Below, one piece after another: positions 1 to 12,100 of a stretch of 64,000 nt of DNA (position 1 is its first letter; every line of letters begins with the position of its first letter). This DNA is from Membranipora membranacea (taxonomy: Eukaryota > Bryozoa > Gymnolaemata > Cheilostomatida > Membraniporidae), in assembly GCA_914767715.1 (NCBI GenBank), contig OU612065.1, forward strand, positions 124,001-188,000, written 5' to 3'. The notes under the pieces are model-generated. The model saw only the letters and a list, made by a program, of their open reading frames with translations, made no database searches and had not been told where the DNA came from. The translations under genes and the position numbers were made by a program.

Positions 1-188
1 AGTACTACTACTACTATGCCTATGGTTCTGAAATATTACAAAATTAAGTAACATGGCACATATCAAATTCTGTGTGGAAATAATCGCGTTGGTTATTTCA
101 AAGTATTAGTATCATTAGCTGGATAATATCACTTATAAGTGCCTACTCCGGAAAACAGGTAAGCTTCCTATGTGGGTATCACACTCAC

Positions 189-3100
189 CGTTACTTTACT
201 GACACATCTCGTTCTATTGACCACATTATCAGCAGTAAAGTTAGCGTGAGTCACACAGAATTCATCTGTCTCTCCAAATAGTATACTCAGATCCTTAATA
301 GATTGCTCAAAGCTCGGCTCATTAAACTGCTTCACATATGGAGTTATCATATGTCTCACAGTCTGTAGAGGATGCATAAACACACAAGCCTTTATAATGG
401 CCCTGTACTCCTCGACACTATAAAACATACGCATTACAGATAATATAGATGTATATATGAGTGAGGGGGGGGGGGCGGAGAGGCACACACAAATACAAGG
501 TTAGTGTGAGAACAAAGGCTTAATAGTGATTACTTAGCCTGAGGTCTCAGGAGCTCACCTAGCCATGTCTCGATAAACAAACGAGTGTGAAGTAGTCAGT
601 AAGTGGAGGCAACTCCATATGAAGAGTTTCACATATATTTCTCTTTGTTATTTGCTGTTATCTATGCTGGCTGTATTGTGATACTCACTAAAACTTAGCC
701 TCAATGAACTTTTGAAGACTTCCTTTAGCTTTGATTCCGCATGACTTCACAACAAGCTTCCTGCTATAAAGGGCTACTTCTACAGCATCCTCCGGTGTGA
801 ATGTCATATTCTGAAGATGTACTCGGGCTGTATCACATTCTGCATCCGTCTCAAGAATAACTGTCAGTTTAAGGAGAAGCAATAATAGTAACAACTATAG
901 CTACTTCAATGTTTAAAGCAACACTCTCTACTATTTAAGCATGTCTTATCACAGTAAGTCACACTCTCTACTATTTAAGCATGTCTTATCACAGTAAGTC
1001 ACACTCTCTACTATTTGAGCACGTCTTATCACAGTAAGTCACACTCTCTACTATTTAAGCATGTCTTATCACAGTAAGTCACACTCTCTACTATTTAAGC
1101 ATGTCTTATCACAGTAAGTCACACTCTCTACTATTTAAGCACGTCTTATCACAGTAAGTCACACTCTCTACTATTTAAGCATGTCTTATCACAGTAAGTC
1201 ACACTCTCTACTATTTAAGCATGTCTTATCACAGTAAGTCACACTCTCTACTATTTGAGCACGTCTTATCACAGTAAGTCACACTCTCTACTATTTAAGC
1301 ATGTCTTATCACAGTAAGTCACACTCTCTACTATTTGAGCACGTCTTATCACAGTAAGTCACACTCTCTACTATTTAAGCACGTCTTATCACAGTAAGTC
1401 ACACTCTCTACTATTTAAGCATGTCTTATCACAGTAAGTCACACTCTCTACTATTTGAGCACGTCTTATCACAGTAAGTCACACTCTCTACTATTTAAGC
1501 ATGTCTTATCACAGTAAGTCACACTCTCTACTATTTGAGCACGTCTTATCACAGTAAGTCACACTCTTTACTATTTGAGCATGTCTTATCACAGTAAGTC
1601 ACACTCTTTACTATTTAAGCACATCTTATCATAGTAAGTCACACTCTCTACTATTTAAGCACGTCTTATCACAGTAAGTCACACTCTCTACCATTTGAGC
1701 ACCTCTTATCACAGTAAGTCACACTCTCTACTATTTGAGCACGTCTTATCACAGTAAGTCACACTCTTTACTATTTGAGCACGTCTTATCACAGTAAGTC
1801 ACACTCTTTACTATTTGAGCACGTCTTATCACAGTAAGTCACACTCCTTACTATTTAAGCACGTCTTATCACAGTAAGTCACACTCTTTACTATTTGAGC
1901 ATGTCTTATCACAGTAAGTCACACTCTTTACTATTTGAGCACGTCTTATCACAGTAAGTCACACTCTTTACTATTTAAGCACGACTTATCACAGTAAGTC
2001 ACACTCTCTACTATTTAAGCATGTCTTATCATAGTAAGTCACACTCTCTACTATTTGAGCACGTCTTATCACAGTAAGTCACACTCTCTACTATTTAAGC
2101 ATGTCTTATCACAGTAAGTCACACTCTCTACTATTTGAGCACGTCTTATCACAGTAAGTCACACTCTTTACTATTTGAGCATGTCTTATCACAGTAAGTC
2201 ACACTCTTTACTATTTAAGCACATCTTATCATAGTAAGTCACACTATCTACTATTTAAGCACGTCTTATCACAGTAAGTCACACTCTCTACCATTTGAGC
2301 ACCTCTTATCACAGTAAGTCACACTCTCTACTATTTGAGCACGTCTTATCACAGTAAGTCACACTCTCTACTATTTGAGCACGTCTTATCACAGTAAGTC
2401 ACACTCTCTACTATTTGAGCACGTCTTATCACAGTAAGTCACACTCTCTACTATTTGAGCACGTCTTATCACAGTAAGTCACACTCTCTACTATTTGAGC
2501 ACGTCTTATCACAGTAAGTCACACTCTCTACTATTTAAGCACGACTTATCACAGTAAGTCACACTCTTTACTATTTGAGCACGTCTTATCACAGTAAGTC
2601 ACACTCTTTACTATTTAAGCACGTCTTATCACAGTAAGTCACACTCTTTACTATTTGAGCACGTCTTATCACAGTAAGTCACACTCTTTACTATTTGAGC
2701 ACGTCTTATAACAGTAAGTCACACTCTTTACTATTTAAGCACGTCTTATCACAGTAAGTCACACTCTTTGATATTTGAGCACGTCTTATATCAGTAAGTC
2801 ACACTCTTTACTATTTAAGCACGTCTTATCACAGCAAGTCACACTCTTTACTATTTGAGCACGTCTTATCACAGTAAGTCACACTCTCTACTATTCAAGC
2901 ACGTCTTATCACAGTAAGTCACACTCTCTACTATTTAAGCACGTCTTATCACAGTAAGTCACACTCTCTACTATTTAAGCACGTCTTATCACAGTAAGTC
3001 ACACTTTTCACTATTTAAGCACGTCTTATCACAGTAAGTCATACTCTCTACTATTTAAGCACGTCTTATCACAGTAAGTCACACTCTCTACTATTTAAGC

Positions 3101-3286
3101 ACGTCTTATCACAGTAAGTCATACTCTCTATTTTTTGTGATGTTGTTTTTATAGAAAGCACTGACCTGATGAGTTGACTATGCCAGTTCTACAGAAACAT
3201 CCCAGAAACAAGTCAGTGGCCAGCTCCTGATAATCCAGCTCGTGTTCACATCTCTTAGTGAACAGCTCATGAAGCTCCTGTCTGGA
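189..3286 (-). CDS. Unrecognised gene, three internal exons (3'-partial at window edge)
   Basis: Three minus-strand exons join in phase: 3286-3166, 860-689 and 417-189. Each has an AG acceptor and a GT donor (GTCAGT, GTGAGT, GTGAGT). Together they encode about 174 residues: a helical, leucine- and glutamate-rich first exon (starts SRQELHELFTKRC), then a segment starting VILETDAECD, then YVEEYRAIIKACVF and a run with FGETDEF. I see no membrane segment and no signal peptide. I do not recognise the family. The gene continues past position 1, and more 5' exons probably lie upstream of 3286 but were not found. The 2.2-kb minisatellite at 921-3130 sits in the intron between the first two exons. That these are exons rests on matched phases and splice sites, not on homology. 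Confidence 0.6.
921..3130. repeat. 40-bp minisatellite, about 55 copies
   Basis: The unit starts acactctctactatttaag and is exactly 40 bp, so copies fall into register every two sequence lines. Variation is mostly substitution (aagc/gagc, atgtc/acgtc, ctcta/cttta). A block of variants at 1561-1740 recurs at 2161-2340, so the array has grown by copying multi-unit blocks. It lies in an intron of the minus-strand gene at the left edge. Confidence 0.97.
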
Positions 3287-3614
3287 CTATAAGAAAATCA
3301 GACTTATCACTTTATATCACATATTACAGGCTACAGACCACCCGCACACATCACGTACATTACTTACATGCATACATACTTACCTACATACATACCTACC
3401 AACATACATACCTTGCCATGATGAGATGTTTGAATGTTTAGTTCACGTTTTACACAGTATCTCAGTTTACTTGACGTGCTGATATCAGACTTAGTTATTG
3501 TTGTCTTGAGTACAGGAGCTATTGAGGGCAGATCCATCTTTTCTACAAGTATAATGTCTACTCAGTTTAGAGGAAGAACTGAAACTGTAATAACATGCTT
3601 ATCATTATATTATA

Positions 3615-4103
3615 GACAGTTTCTGAGGTCTAATTTGAGCCTCTATTCAGAGTTGTCCTCTCTCCACTATTAACCCACGCCGCATAGGTAAAAGGAGCTG
3701 AAAAGAGTGCTATCTTGAAAAAAACCAAATTATATTAGGATAAAAATGTGTCTTGATTCAGCATCGGCATCATTGAAAACCCTGAGAGACAGGGTCATAG
3801 ACAAAACACATGGACAAGGTTTCCAAATCATCGAGGGATTGAAGGCTGATAAATCCCAATTTTAGTGACGAAATTCATGAAAAATTCCATAAAATTTTAC
3901 CACAAAACAGGCTGAATTTGATATACAGGACTACCCGAGTAACCAAAATTACTTCCAATGTGAGTTTTCAGTGGTGCAGATTCTGAATCAATAATCATTT
4001 TTATCCAATTATAAGCGGTTTTCAAGATTACCCTTTTCCGGCTCCTTTTTCCGATGCAACGTGGGTTAAAAGTACCAAACTGGAGAGAGGATAACTCCTA
4101 ATA
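3615..4103. mobile_element. TA-flanked MITE family 1, copy A (right end decayed)
   Basis: The left end, TA then GACAGTTTCTGAGG, matches the ends of two fuller copies at 15555-16062 and 39978-40484. The interior shares landmarks with them: the 'aacccacgccgcatagg' block, a stretch with 'aaaaccctgagagacaggg', and a right inverted copy ending 'ccaaactggagagagga'. The last roughly 50 bp of the right terminal repeat is lost. No transposase is encoded, so this is a non-autonomous element. A TA target site suggests a Tc1/mariner-type source. Confidence 0.8.
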
Positions 4104-6430
4104 GACCTATATGTGATAGATGGCCCGGATGTAACAATCAGAATTAGACTAACAAAGCAGCAGGTAATAAAAGATGGAATGTTCATGGACATAAGATAGG
4201 AAATGTATCTCCACTCTCAGGCTAACATTATTGCCACAAAGGTGATAGCTCATAGCGTTCCAATTATGTCCTACCAGGGGCTGAGTTTAGTAAAGGAGAT
4301 GATTCAGACAAGGATTATTCAATTCAAGTGTATCGGGGGCGCACTTAATTTGGCTTTCTAGAGGAGGCAGTGCCTCCTTGTAACCCTTTGTAGTCTTAGG
4401 GCATTGTAGGACAGTCCAGAGCATTGTAGGACTGTCTTGGGGCCTAATACATAGACTGGTAGATAGGAGGATAACAAATGCCCCGAAACCTGACCTTCAT
4501 GGAAAACCAAAGATGAATGACTGTTATATGTACCTTTCAGAACTGGGATAGTTTTGCTACATGACTAAGCTCAGCAGGGTTTGGAGTCTCAAAATTAGAA
4601 TGAGCAACGCTTTTCACCGAATCATTGATGTCACTTTGCTCCAAATTCTGTCCTATTTGCTCCTTCAGCAAATCACGCACTCAGAATATGCATAGATCCA
4701 TCAATGAGTGAGCGGTTTTGGGAATCGGTGTGAGCTATGACTATGAGAGTGGTCAGACAGTGATTTTGGCAGTTTACAATTATATATAAAATTTAAGCCA
4801 CACCCTAGAAAACTACAAAACAGGGTGTTATTACTCCTTGTCACAACACCTTAATTTTGGCTTGTTGCCCAGACAGATGATGCTGATGTTCATATACATT
4901 TTAATTATGACACTACTACCTCCAACCTGCCCACTGTTGATCCCCTAGTCCTTACATAGCTGTTCAAATTAATTTACGGTATTGACCCGGACCGAACAAC
5001 AGACAATGACTAAATAGGTTCCTTCAAGTCACAGCTGGAGAGGCTGGAGTTTGGAACCTACACACATGCAGGTAAACATACTGTGCTGTAACTATACACA
5101 ACTAGAAAGATTTCCTGTGGCCCAAAACACCAACAACAACAAAAAGTGGCCGCATTGCAAGGCCAATTTACTGTTTGGTGATTGTCTGAGTGATTGTGAC
5201 ACAACAATCACAGGGGCTGTTACTCCTGGTTGACACTGAGCTTATAGGCAGAAGATATAATGAGTAGTACTTGGGAAACTGCAGCTATCAGTGTGTGTCT
5301 GGTTGGAGTGGGGTATGTCTCAGCAAAGCTCACATAGTTATACCAAAAGCCCATTTGTGAACATACTGACTCTCGTGATCTGACATGCAATAGTATATCA
5401 CGTGATCAGTGTGCAACAGCATTTGACATCTAAGCATAGCCTGGGCGTGTCCATTATAATGACCTTAAAATTACCACTTTATATATTATTATACAAATGC
5501 TACAGGGGTAAATTTGGTTTGATTGGATAACTGGAATATAATTACAGCTATCCCAGTTTTGACAATATGGTTTTTTTAAGACACCTAATTGGTCATTTGT
5601 ATGCTGACCCATATCCAGCCTTTTTGTATTTAGATAAAAAAAAAGACAATAAGCTTTAACCAATATAGAGCGAGTTCATTGCTAAATCAAGCTAAACTAT
5701 GCCCTTGGCTAAATTGTACATAATGAACTAAAGCACTTCTACTAGCTAATTTATTTTCACACCATCCAATCATTGTGTTTCACGCAGAGATTGGGCAATA
5801 GAATAGACGTTTTACCTCCCTCCAATGATTAGCCTGTGTTGAAAATCTTGTCAAGGCAGATAGTTCAAGGAGTAAAAGACCCCTTGGATAGTCTATCTAT
5901 GACAAGTTTTGTTCAGTTGCGTGGGTTTTCCCTACTTAACAACAAGCACAAGTAGCCTGGGTTTTCCCTACTTAACAACAAGCACAAGTAGCCTGGGCAG
6001 GCTCTCGACACGGTGATCACGTCGGCAAGTAAGTACCAGATGGTAGCTGTATTTATAAAGACTATACTCATACTGCATTTTATGCAGTAGACATACTAGT
6101 CCTTGTATAGCCAATGTGTTGGCTGAATCTGACTGGCTGAGGAGTGATCTCCTCAATTAATCAGAGCCAAGACATTGGCAAACTATGTAATGGTATTGAT
6201 GGAGTGTGTCTTTTCCAAAAACAGGGGCTCAGCGTCTATGTGCAGGTTCCCAACTTTTTGTGCATAGTACTCGATTTCAACTAAGTTTCATCAGGGAGAA
6301 TGGACCATTCTCCCTGGTTTCATCATCAGAAAAAGTGGGCCAGTTCTACATGTGCAGTGACCAGTATTGTTAAATCATAGAGTAGTAGAGGGTTTGTTCA
6401 AGGAGTCACCCCTTGGTTTGTTGGTGCAGT
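4104..6430. other. Spacer without a supported gene
   Basis: No exon chain was found. A minus-strand open stretch of about 50 codons (roughly 4690-4545, starting near VRDLLKEQIGQ and ending in a stop) has no partner exon. A 36-bp unit beginning tgggttttccctacttaaca occurs twice in tandem near 5920-5993. The rest is AT-rich, low-coding sequence. Confidence 0.6.
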
Positions 6431-6436
6431 CAATTT

Positions 6437-6611
6437 GTATAGTCGAGCAGCGTATATTAAATATTATCTTCTCTTGTAATCGGGAAGATAACTCCTTTAT
6501 CACACTAATAAATTTGTATAGAAATGTATACAAATTGATTAATGTGATAAAGGAGCTATCTTCCCGATCGCAAGAGAAGACAATATTTAATATCGGCTGC
6601 TCGACAGTCGA
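6437..6611. repeat. Foldback palindrome with about 80-bp arms
   Basis: The left arm begins tagtcgagcagcgtatatta and the right arm ends with its near-perfect complement, ...aatatcggctgctcgaca. The centre is near 6525. Two overlapping antisense reading frames here are by-products of the symmetry. A second, smaller hairpin follows immediately: caagctttg, a run of about 16 C, then caaagcttg (about 6628-6669). This is most simply a foldback or MITE-type insertion; no transposase is present. Confidence 0.85.
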
Positions 6612-6969
6612 GCATGCAAGAGTTGACAAGCTTTGCCCCCCCCCCCCCCCCACAGAACAAAGCTTGTCAAGACAGGCTACCCTAGACCAAGTTTTGTCCA
6701 TTTGCTTGCATTTGGAGTTGCTCCCGATTCAAAGGTATGCCACAGGCAAAGGGACCAAGGATTTACTACAATTTTGAGGTAATTTTCTGCTCCCAGGTGG
6801 ATATAAGGTGGTGCTTGATGTTTTTATCAGGAGATGCATGACAGACTATCAGATAATACGGAAACAAGTATGAGGATTCCAAGTATGGAATTTTTTTTTT
6901 CGAAAATATGACCTACCAGCTGAGTAATATGTGTAACCCTTCCTCATGATGCCAATACACAATTTTCTT

Positions 6970-8532
6970 AAATGACAATGGCCCCACCGGAGATAATATC
7001 TAATTGGACCTTGTAGCTACCAACTTTCATGAGAAGATGAACAAGACCCAAGACCATCATGGCATAAGTGACCACAAGTGTGTCCTCACTGAAATATCAA
7101 TGCGGGTCAACCGTAGAAAGTTCTGGTTATATAAAAGGGCACACAGCACTGGACTGCAATTGGAAAGCAGCTCTTCAGTAGAAGATACATAGACTAAAAT
7201 AAAATCTTGTCTTCAAAGAGGGGCTCAAAAGTTTATTCCCACAAAGGCAACTAGAACCATAAAGTAGCTGGGCCAATCATTGAACAGCGTTATAAATTAT
7301 AAGAAAATAAAGAGAGAATTTCAACAACAACTAAAGAGAGAAATCGGCTCTACATAAAAAGTCCATGTTGTGTGCTAAGATATAGGTACATAGTCCAACA
7401 ACACTCGGGTGTTGGGCGACATGTGGCAGGTGATGTATGGAACATTCCCTACAGCACTCACACAGCCCCTACAGCACTCACACAGCCCCTACAGCACTCA
7501 CACAGCCCCTACAGCACTCACACAGCCCCTACAGCACTCACACAGCCCCTACTGCACAAACATTAATGCTTTATAGGCCTTGATTGCTGTGAGACATGTT
7601 CCAAACAACACCTGGCACATGTTTTTAGTGCCCATTCAGAACAGGATAAATTTTTGGAAAGTAGATAGTCCACTACCATCCAGCTAAATGCCACAAATCA
7701 CCATCTGACGGAATTAAAGCACAACTTAAACGGCAAAATCCATACAAAGCCACAGAGCATGATGACATAAGCCCTCGCTTGCTTAAAGAACTTGCCGACG
7801 TGCTCACCTCTCCACTAGAATTGTTATCTCAAATGTCTTTCGATCAAGCCACTGCCCCTGAAGACTGGAATAAAGCTCGCATCACTCCACTCTACAAAAA
7901 GGGTGATAAATAACTCCCTCAAACTACCGACCAATTAGTCTCGCTTGTAGAAGCTGCAAATTCATGGAGCACATTGTGACTAGTCAAATGACAAAAAAAA
8001 CCTCCAGAAAATGCCAAATTAAGCCAGCGCCAACATGGCTTCAGAAAACTCAGAAGTTGTAAAAGCCAGCTCACAAATCTAATATGCGACATATCACAGC
8101 AGCTTGACCAAGGTAGGGAAGTGAATGCTATTTTCCTGGATCCCAGTAAAACTTTCGAGAAAGTTGATCATAACAATATCGTTCGAAAACTCGCACATAT
8201 TGGAGACACCCTCAAGTTACTTCCTGGGTACAGAGTGTACTAAAAGATCGATCCTAGGTAGTTACAGTTGATGGCCATAGTTCTAGCCCATGCCTAGTAT
8301 CATCTGTTGTCCTTCAGGGCTCTGTAATTGGCCAAATCCTGTTCCTGTTGTACATAAACAACCTTTTTGCCTCAATAACTTCCAGAACCTGCACTTCGTA
8401 GACGATAATGTCATCTATTCCACCAGTGAAAGTTTCCGTCAGCTCCAAATTGATCTAGATGCCCTCCAAGTATGGGAGAGTAGCTGGAAGATGGAGCTCA
8501 AACCTCTCAAGTGCGGGAATGTCAAGTTATAG
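6970..8532 (+). mobile_element. Decayed non-LTR retrotransposon (endonuclease tail plus reverse transcriptase)
   Basis: Frames on the plus strand, broken by stops and frameshifts, read as a CR1/Jockey-like ORF2. The endonuclease C-terminus shows GISDHKCVL near 7065 and RKFWLYKRA near 7115. A 20-bp tandem repeat interrupts it at 7451-7556. The reverse transcriptase follows with DDISPRLLKELADVL and ITPLYKKGD (7760-7910), QHGFRKLRSC (8025-8060) and the catalytic-box variant FVDDNVIYS near 8395. The element stops at WKMELKPLKC near 8515, where the next minisatellite begins. It is a pseudogene relic and not a host gene. Confidence 0.85.
7451..7556. repeat. 20-bp tandem repeat, five copies
   Basis: The unit is cctacagcactcacacagcc, nearly identical in all copies. 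It lies inside the decayed retrotransposon. Confidence 0.95.
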
Positions 8533-9004
8533 TGGAACCCTAACACGGTCCTTGTACATATAGTGGAACCCTAACACGATCCTCGTATATATAGTGGAAC
8601 CCTAACATGGTCCTCGTAGTGTATAGTGGAACCCTAACACGATCTTTGTAGTGTATAGTGGAACCCTAACACGGTCCTCGTATATATAGTGGAACCCTAA
8701 CACGGTCCTCGTATATATAGTGGAACCCTAACACGGTCCTCGTATATATAGTGGAACCCTTACATGATCCTCGTAGTGTATAGTGGAACCCTAACATGGT
8801 CCTCGTAGTGTTATAGTGGAACCTTAACACGGTCCTCATAGTGTATAGTTGAACCCTAACCCGGTCCTTGTAGTGTATAGTGGAACCCTAACACGGTCCT
8901 CGTAGTGTATAGTGGAACCCTAACCCGGTCTTCGTAGTGTATAGTGGAACCCTAACACGGTCCTCGTAGTGTTATAGTGGAACCCTAACATGGTCCTCGT
9001 AGTG
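8531..9004. repeat. Minisatellite of about 33-37 bp, about 13 copies
   Basis: The unit reads tagtggaaccctaacacggt followed by cctcgta and a variable 'tata/gtgta' linker, which gives small length differences between copies. It abuts the truncated 3' edge of the retrotransposon and ends about 175 bp before the HAP40 start codon, so it lies in the HAP40 upstream region. Confidence 0.95.
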
Positions 9005-9178
9005 GATGTGACCAGGTGTGAGAAAGTAAACGGTCATGACTATTAAGTATTAACGATACTACAATATCAGCTGGGATAACTGCAAAGTGTCCAAGGGAGC
9101 CAAGCAGAACTAGCTAAAGTTTATATTTTATTGAGATTTTAGTGTTCTCTGGATCTGAAGAGTTACTATATATGAATC

Positions 9179-12100
9179 ATGGATAGAAATACAGACTATA
9201 TGGCTATGTACAGAAACATTTCATCTGCAATGAAAAGGTAATACATAAGTAAAAGGTAAACTTGTACACATGTTGATACTTGGTTATTTTGGTCAAGTCA
9301 GGGCTTGTTTGACTGGCGATATAACAACCTTGAGCTCCTTCTCCAGCTCATTAGTTTGCCCCTACAAAGAAGTGATACCATTACGATTCTTTGATTCATT
9401 CAAATTGAATAAAGAATATAGGAAACCCCAGTACAACACTTTATCACCCAAGTCCAATACTAAATCACCTAAGTAGCATATTCAGGTAGATACACGGGGC
9501 CAGCAAGTATATACTTTCTCTATAATGTTAGAAAGCTGCCGAGCTGCTGATGGTTAACTGATGGTTAACTGATGGTTAACTGATGGTTAACTGATGGTTA
9601 ACTGATGGTTAACAACTTAACACAAATTTGATCGCATGACTTTGCATCATTTTATCAAAGAAATGAGGCTGATAAGGGCTGTTTCAAGCAAAGTGGATGA
9701 CTGAGCCAATTTCATTGCTTGCAAATTCAAAACAGCTAATATATATTCTTAGAGATATTGTTCATCGTTTCTTTTGATTTAAAATGATACATTACGGGCA
9801 TATAGTGACATTTTCACACCACCTCATGTGAGTGATTTTTTTAATCTTGATGATAAAAAAGTGAAATGTTGTTTTTGAGACGATTAGCAATAAACTATAT
9901 TTTGATAATCAACATGGGGAATGAGATATTGTACTGATTAAACCTTCAGCAAACATTAATGTGCCATGCTTACCTCGACCCTCAGCCAGCCATCAATCTT
10001 TTATTGCAGGAGATTTTTGAAGAAGCCAAACTTAGCTGAAGGTAGAGACCAGTTCGCATCATTAGCTAAAAATTTAGCTCAGCAGGATTGCCCATCTTAC
10101 GCTGGATATTGTAGTCTGGCTCAGGCCCGGTATGTATATTGCATACATATATTGCATATATATACATATAATGTATATGTATAATGTATACACATATTGT
10201 ATACATATATTTTATATGTATAATGTATATGTATATTATATATGTATAATGTATATTATATATGTATATTGCATACATCTATTGTATATGTAATGTGTAT
10301 ATGTATATTGTGTGTGTATATAGTGTATATATAATATGTATATTGTGTGTGTATATATAATATGTATATTGTGTGTGTATATAGTGTATGTATATTATAT
10401 ATGTATATCGTGTATTGTATATGAATATTGTATATAAAATGAAGTTGTAATTATTTTATCACTGTGAGATGTAAGTATTAAGGGATAATATGTAGAAGTT
10501 CAGTTTAACCAACTAATATAGAGCAGTTTTCAGCTCACAACATGATTGCCCCCTAAAGCGTATGGTATGACTGGGTTACGTTTGGATTGTTTTGACAGGT
10601 GTGAGCATGTGCTCGGGAACGGAGCGAGTGAAGTTCAGTGTCTACTGGAAGCTGCTCGAATGTTCATACAAGCCCAGAAACAATCATCTGATCTGCTCTG
10701 TCCTTCTTATGATGAAAATCTAACCGCTGCCATTAACTGCTATGAACACGCTATAAAGGTAAGGGATAAATTGATACTACTTGTCCCATATCCCAAAAAT
10801 TCCGTTGATGAGACGCCGGTAATAGACTGAGCTGGAATTGTACATTTATGAAAATACTTGTAAATATATAGGCAGCGGTTGGCAAAATGATTCAGTAAAT
10901 TACGGTGCTGTGTAATGAAAATCTATGCAGGTGAGCCATCATCAAATGAAGCTCTTTTCACATTATAAATGACAAGAATAGTGTACTGCAGGCTAACGAG
11001 GTGGTTAGCTGTCTCCGTAGATTTAATATACTACATATACTATATATTAAGTCTATGGCTGTCTCCAACTTTGAAGTTGACGGTGATACATCATTACTAT
11101 AGAGATTGTTGTATTATTACGTAGGTATCGGTGACAGCAGGTGAGACTTCACTAGCTGCCAGCTATTCACAGGAAGTCGGCACTATTCTACTGGTTAGTA
11201 TGACTATCATGACATGTGGGTGGTTACAAAGAGCCATCTTCTATATACCACTTACATAACACTCGCTCACTAGTTGTGGCCATGAAAATCTTTCCTCAAA
11301 CTTTTCTCAAGCCAATATTACTTCATGTGGTACTGATCTCTCCATTTCATTCGAACATGGTCACACAGCAGAATTTCACAACTTTGTGTCTCGACTAAAT
11401 TACATGATATCATGTGACGGGGCATATGTGACGTGACATTTGTGACGTGACATATGTGACGTGACATTTGTGACGTGACATATGTGATGTGACATATGTG
11501 ACGTCACAAATGTGATGTGACGTATGTGATATGACATATATGACGTGACATTTGTGATGAGGTGTTTCTGTGTCACATGATATGTTATTATTATTGCCTG
11601 TATTTAGGAGTTCGGTAGAGCCAGTGAAGCTCGTATACACTTTCAGAGAGCTGCAGAGTTACACCTTCAGGTAAGCTCACTCTTCTCTCATTGGGCAAAA
11701 ATAATGTAAAACATTGCAGTTGCCTGTGTCAAAATCTTGAAAAGTGGCATAATGCCCCTATCTAGGCACTCTCTGGTAAATATAATTAATAAATGGTAGG
11801 CATATATATAGAAAGTGTGCTATAATATGATATAGTTCATAATAATATGTAAATTAGCATTTAATTACGACTCACAGTACTGGCAAATCAAAATACTGAC
11901 TGCATATAGATGCTATGGTGGCCAACCAGATCAAGACACTTGGACTACGGTACATACACGATGAAGAGCACTTTATCAATGACTTTCTAACTAAATGCCC
12001 CTCAGGTCGCTACCGCACCGTTAAATATCGGGGTACATGAGGTAGAGACAGCTTTTTAAGACATCTCATACATACACTTAATAATATACTATTCTAAAAA

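Noticed and set aside
921-3130. CRISPR-like array
   Set aside because: The units are contiguous without unique spacers and the genome is eukaryotic; it is a minisatellite.
6367-6777. Pair of antisense open frames of more than 100 codons
   Set aside because: They mirror each other because the region is a palindrome; no protein family was recognised.
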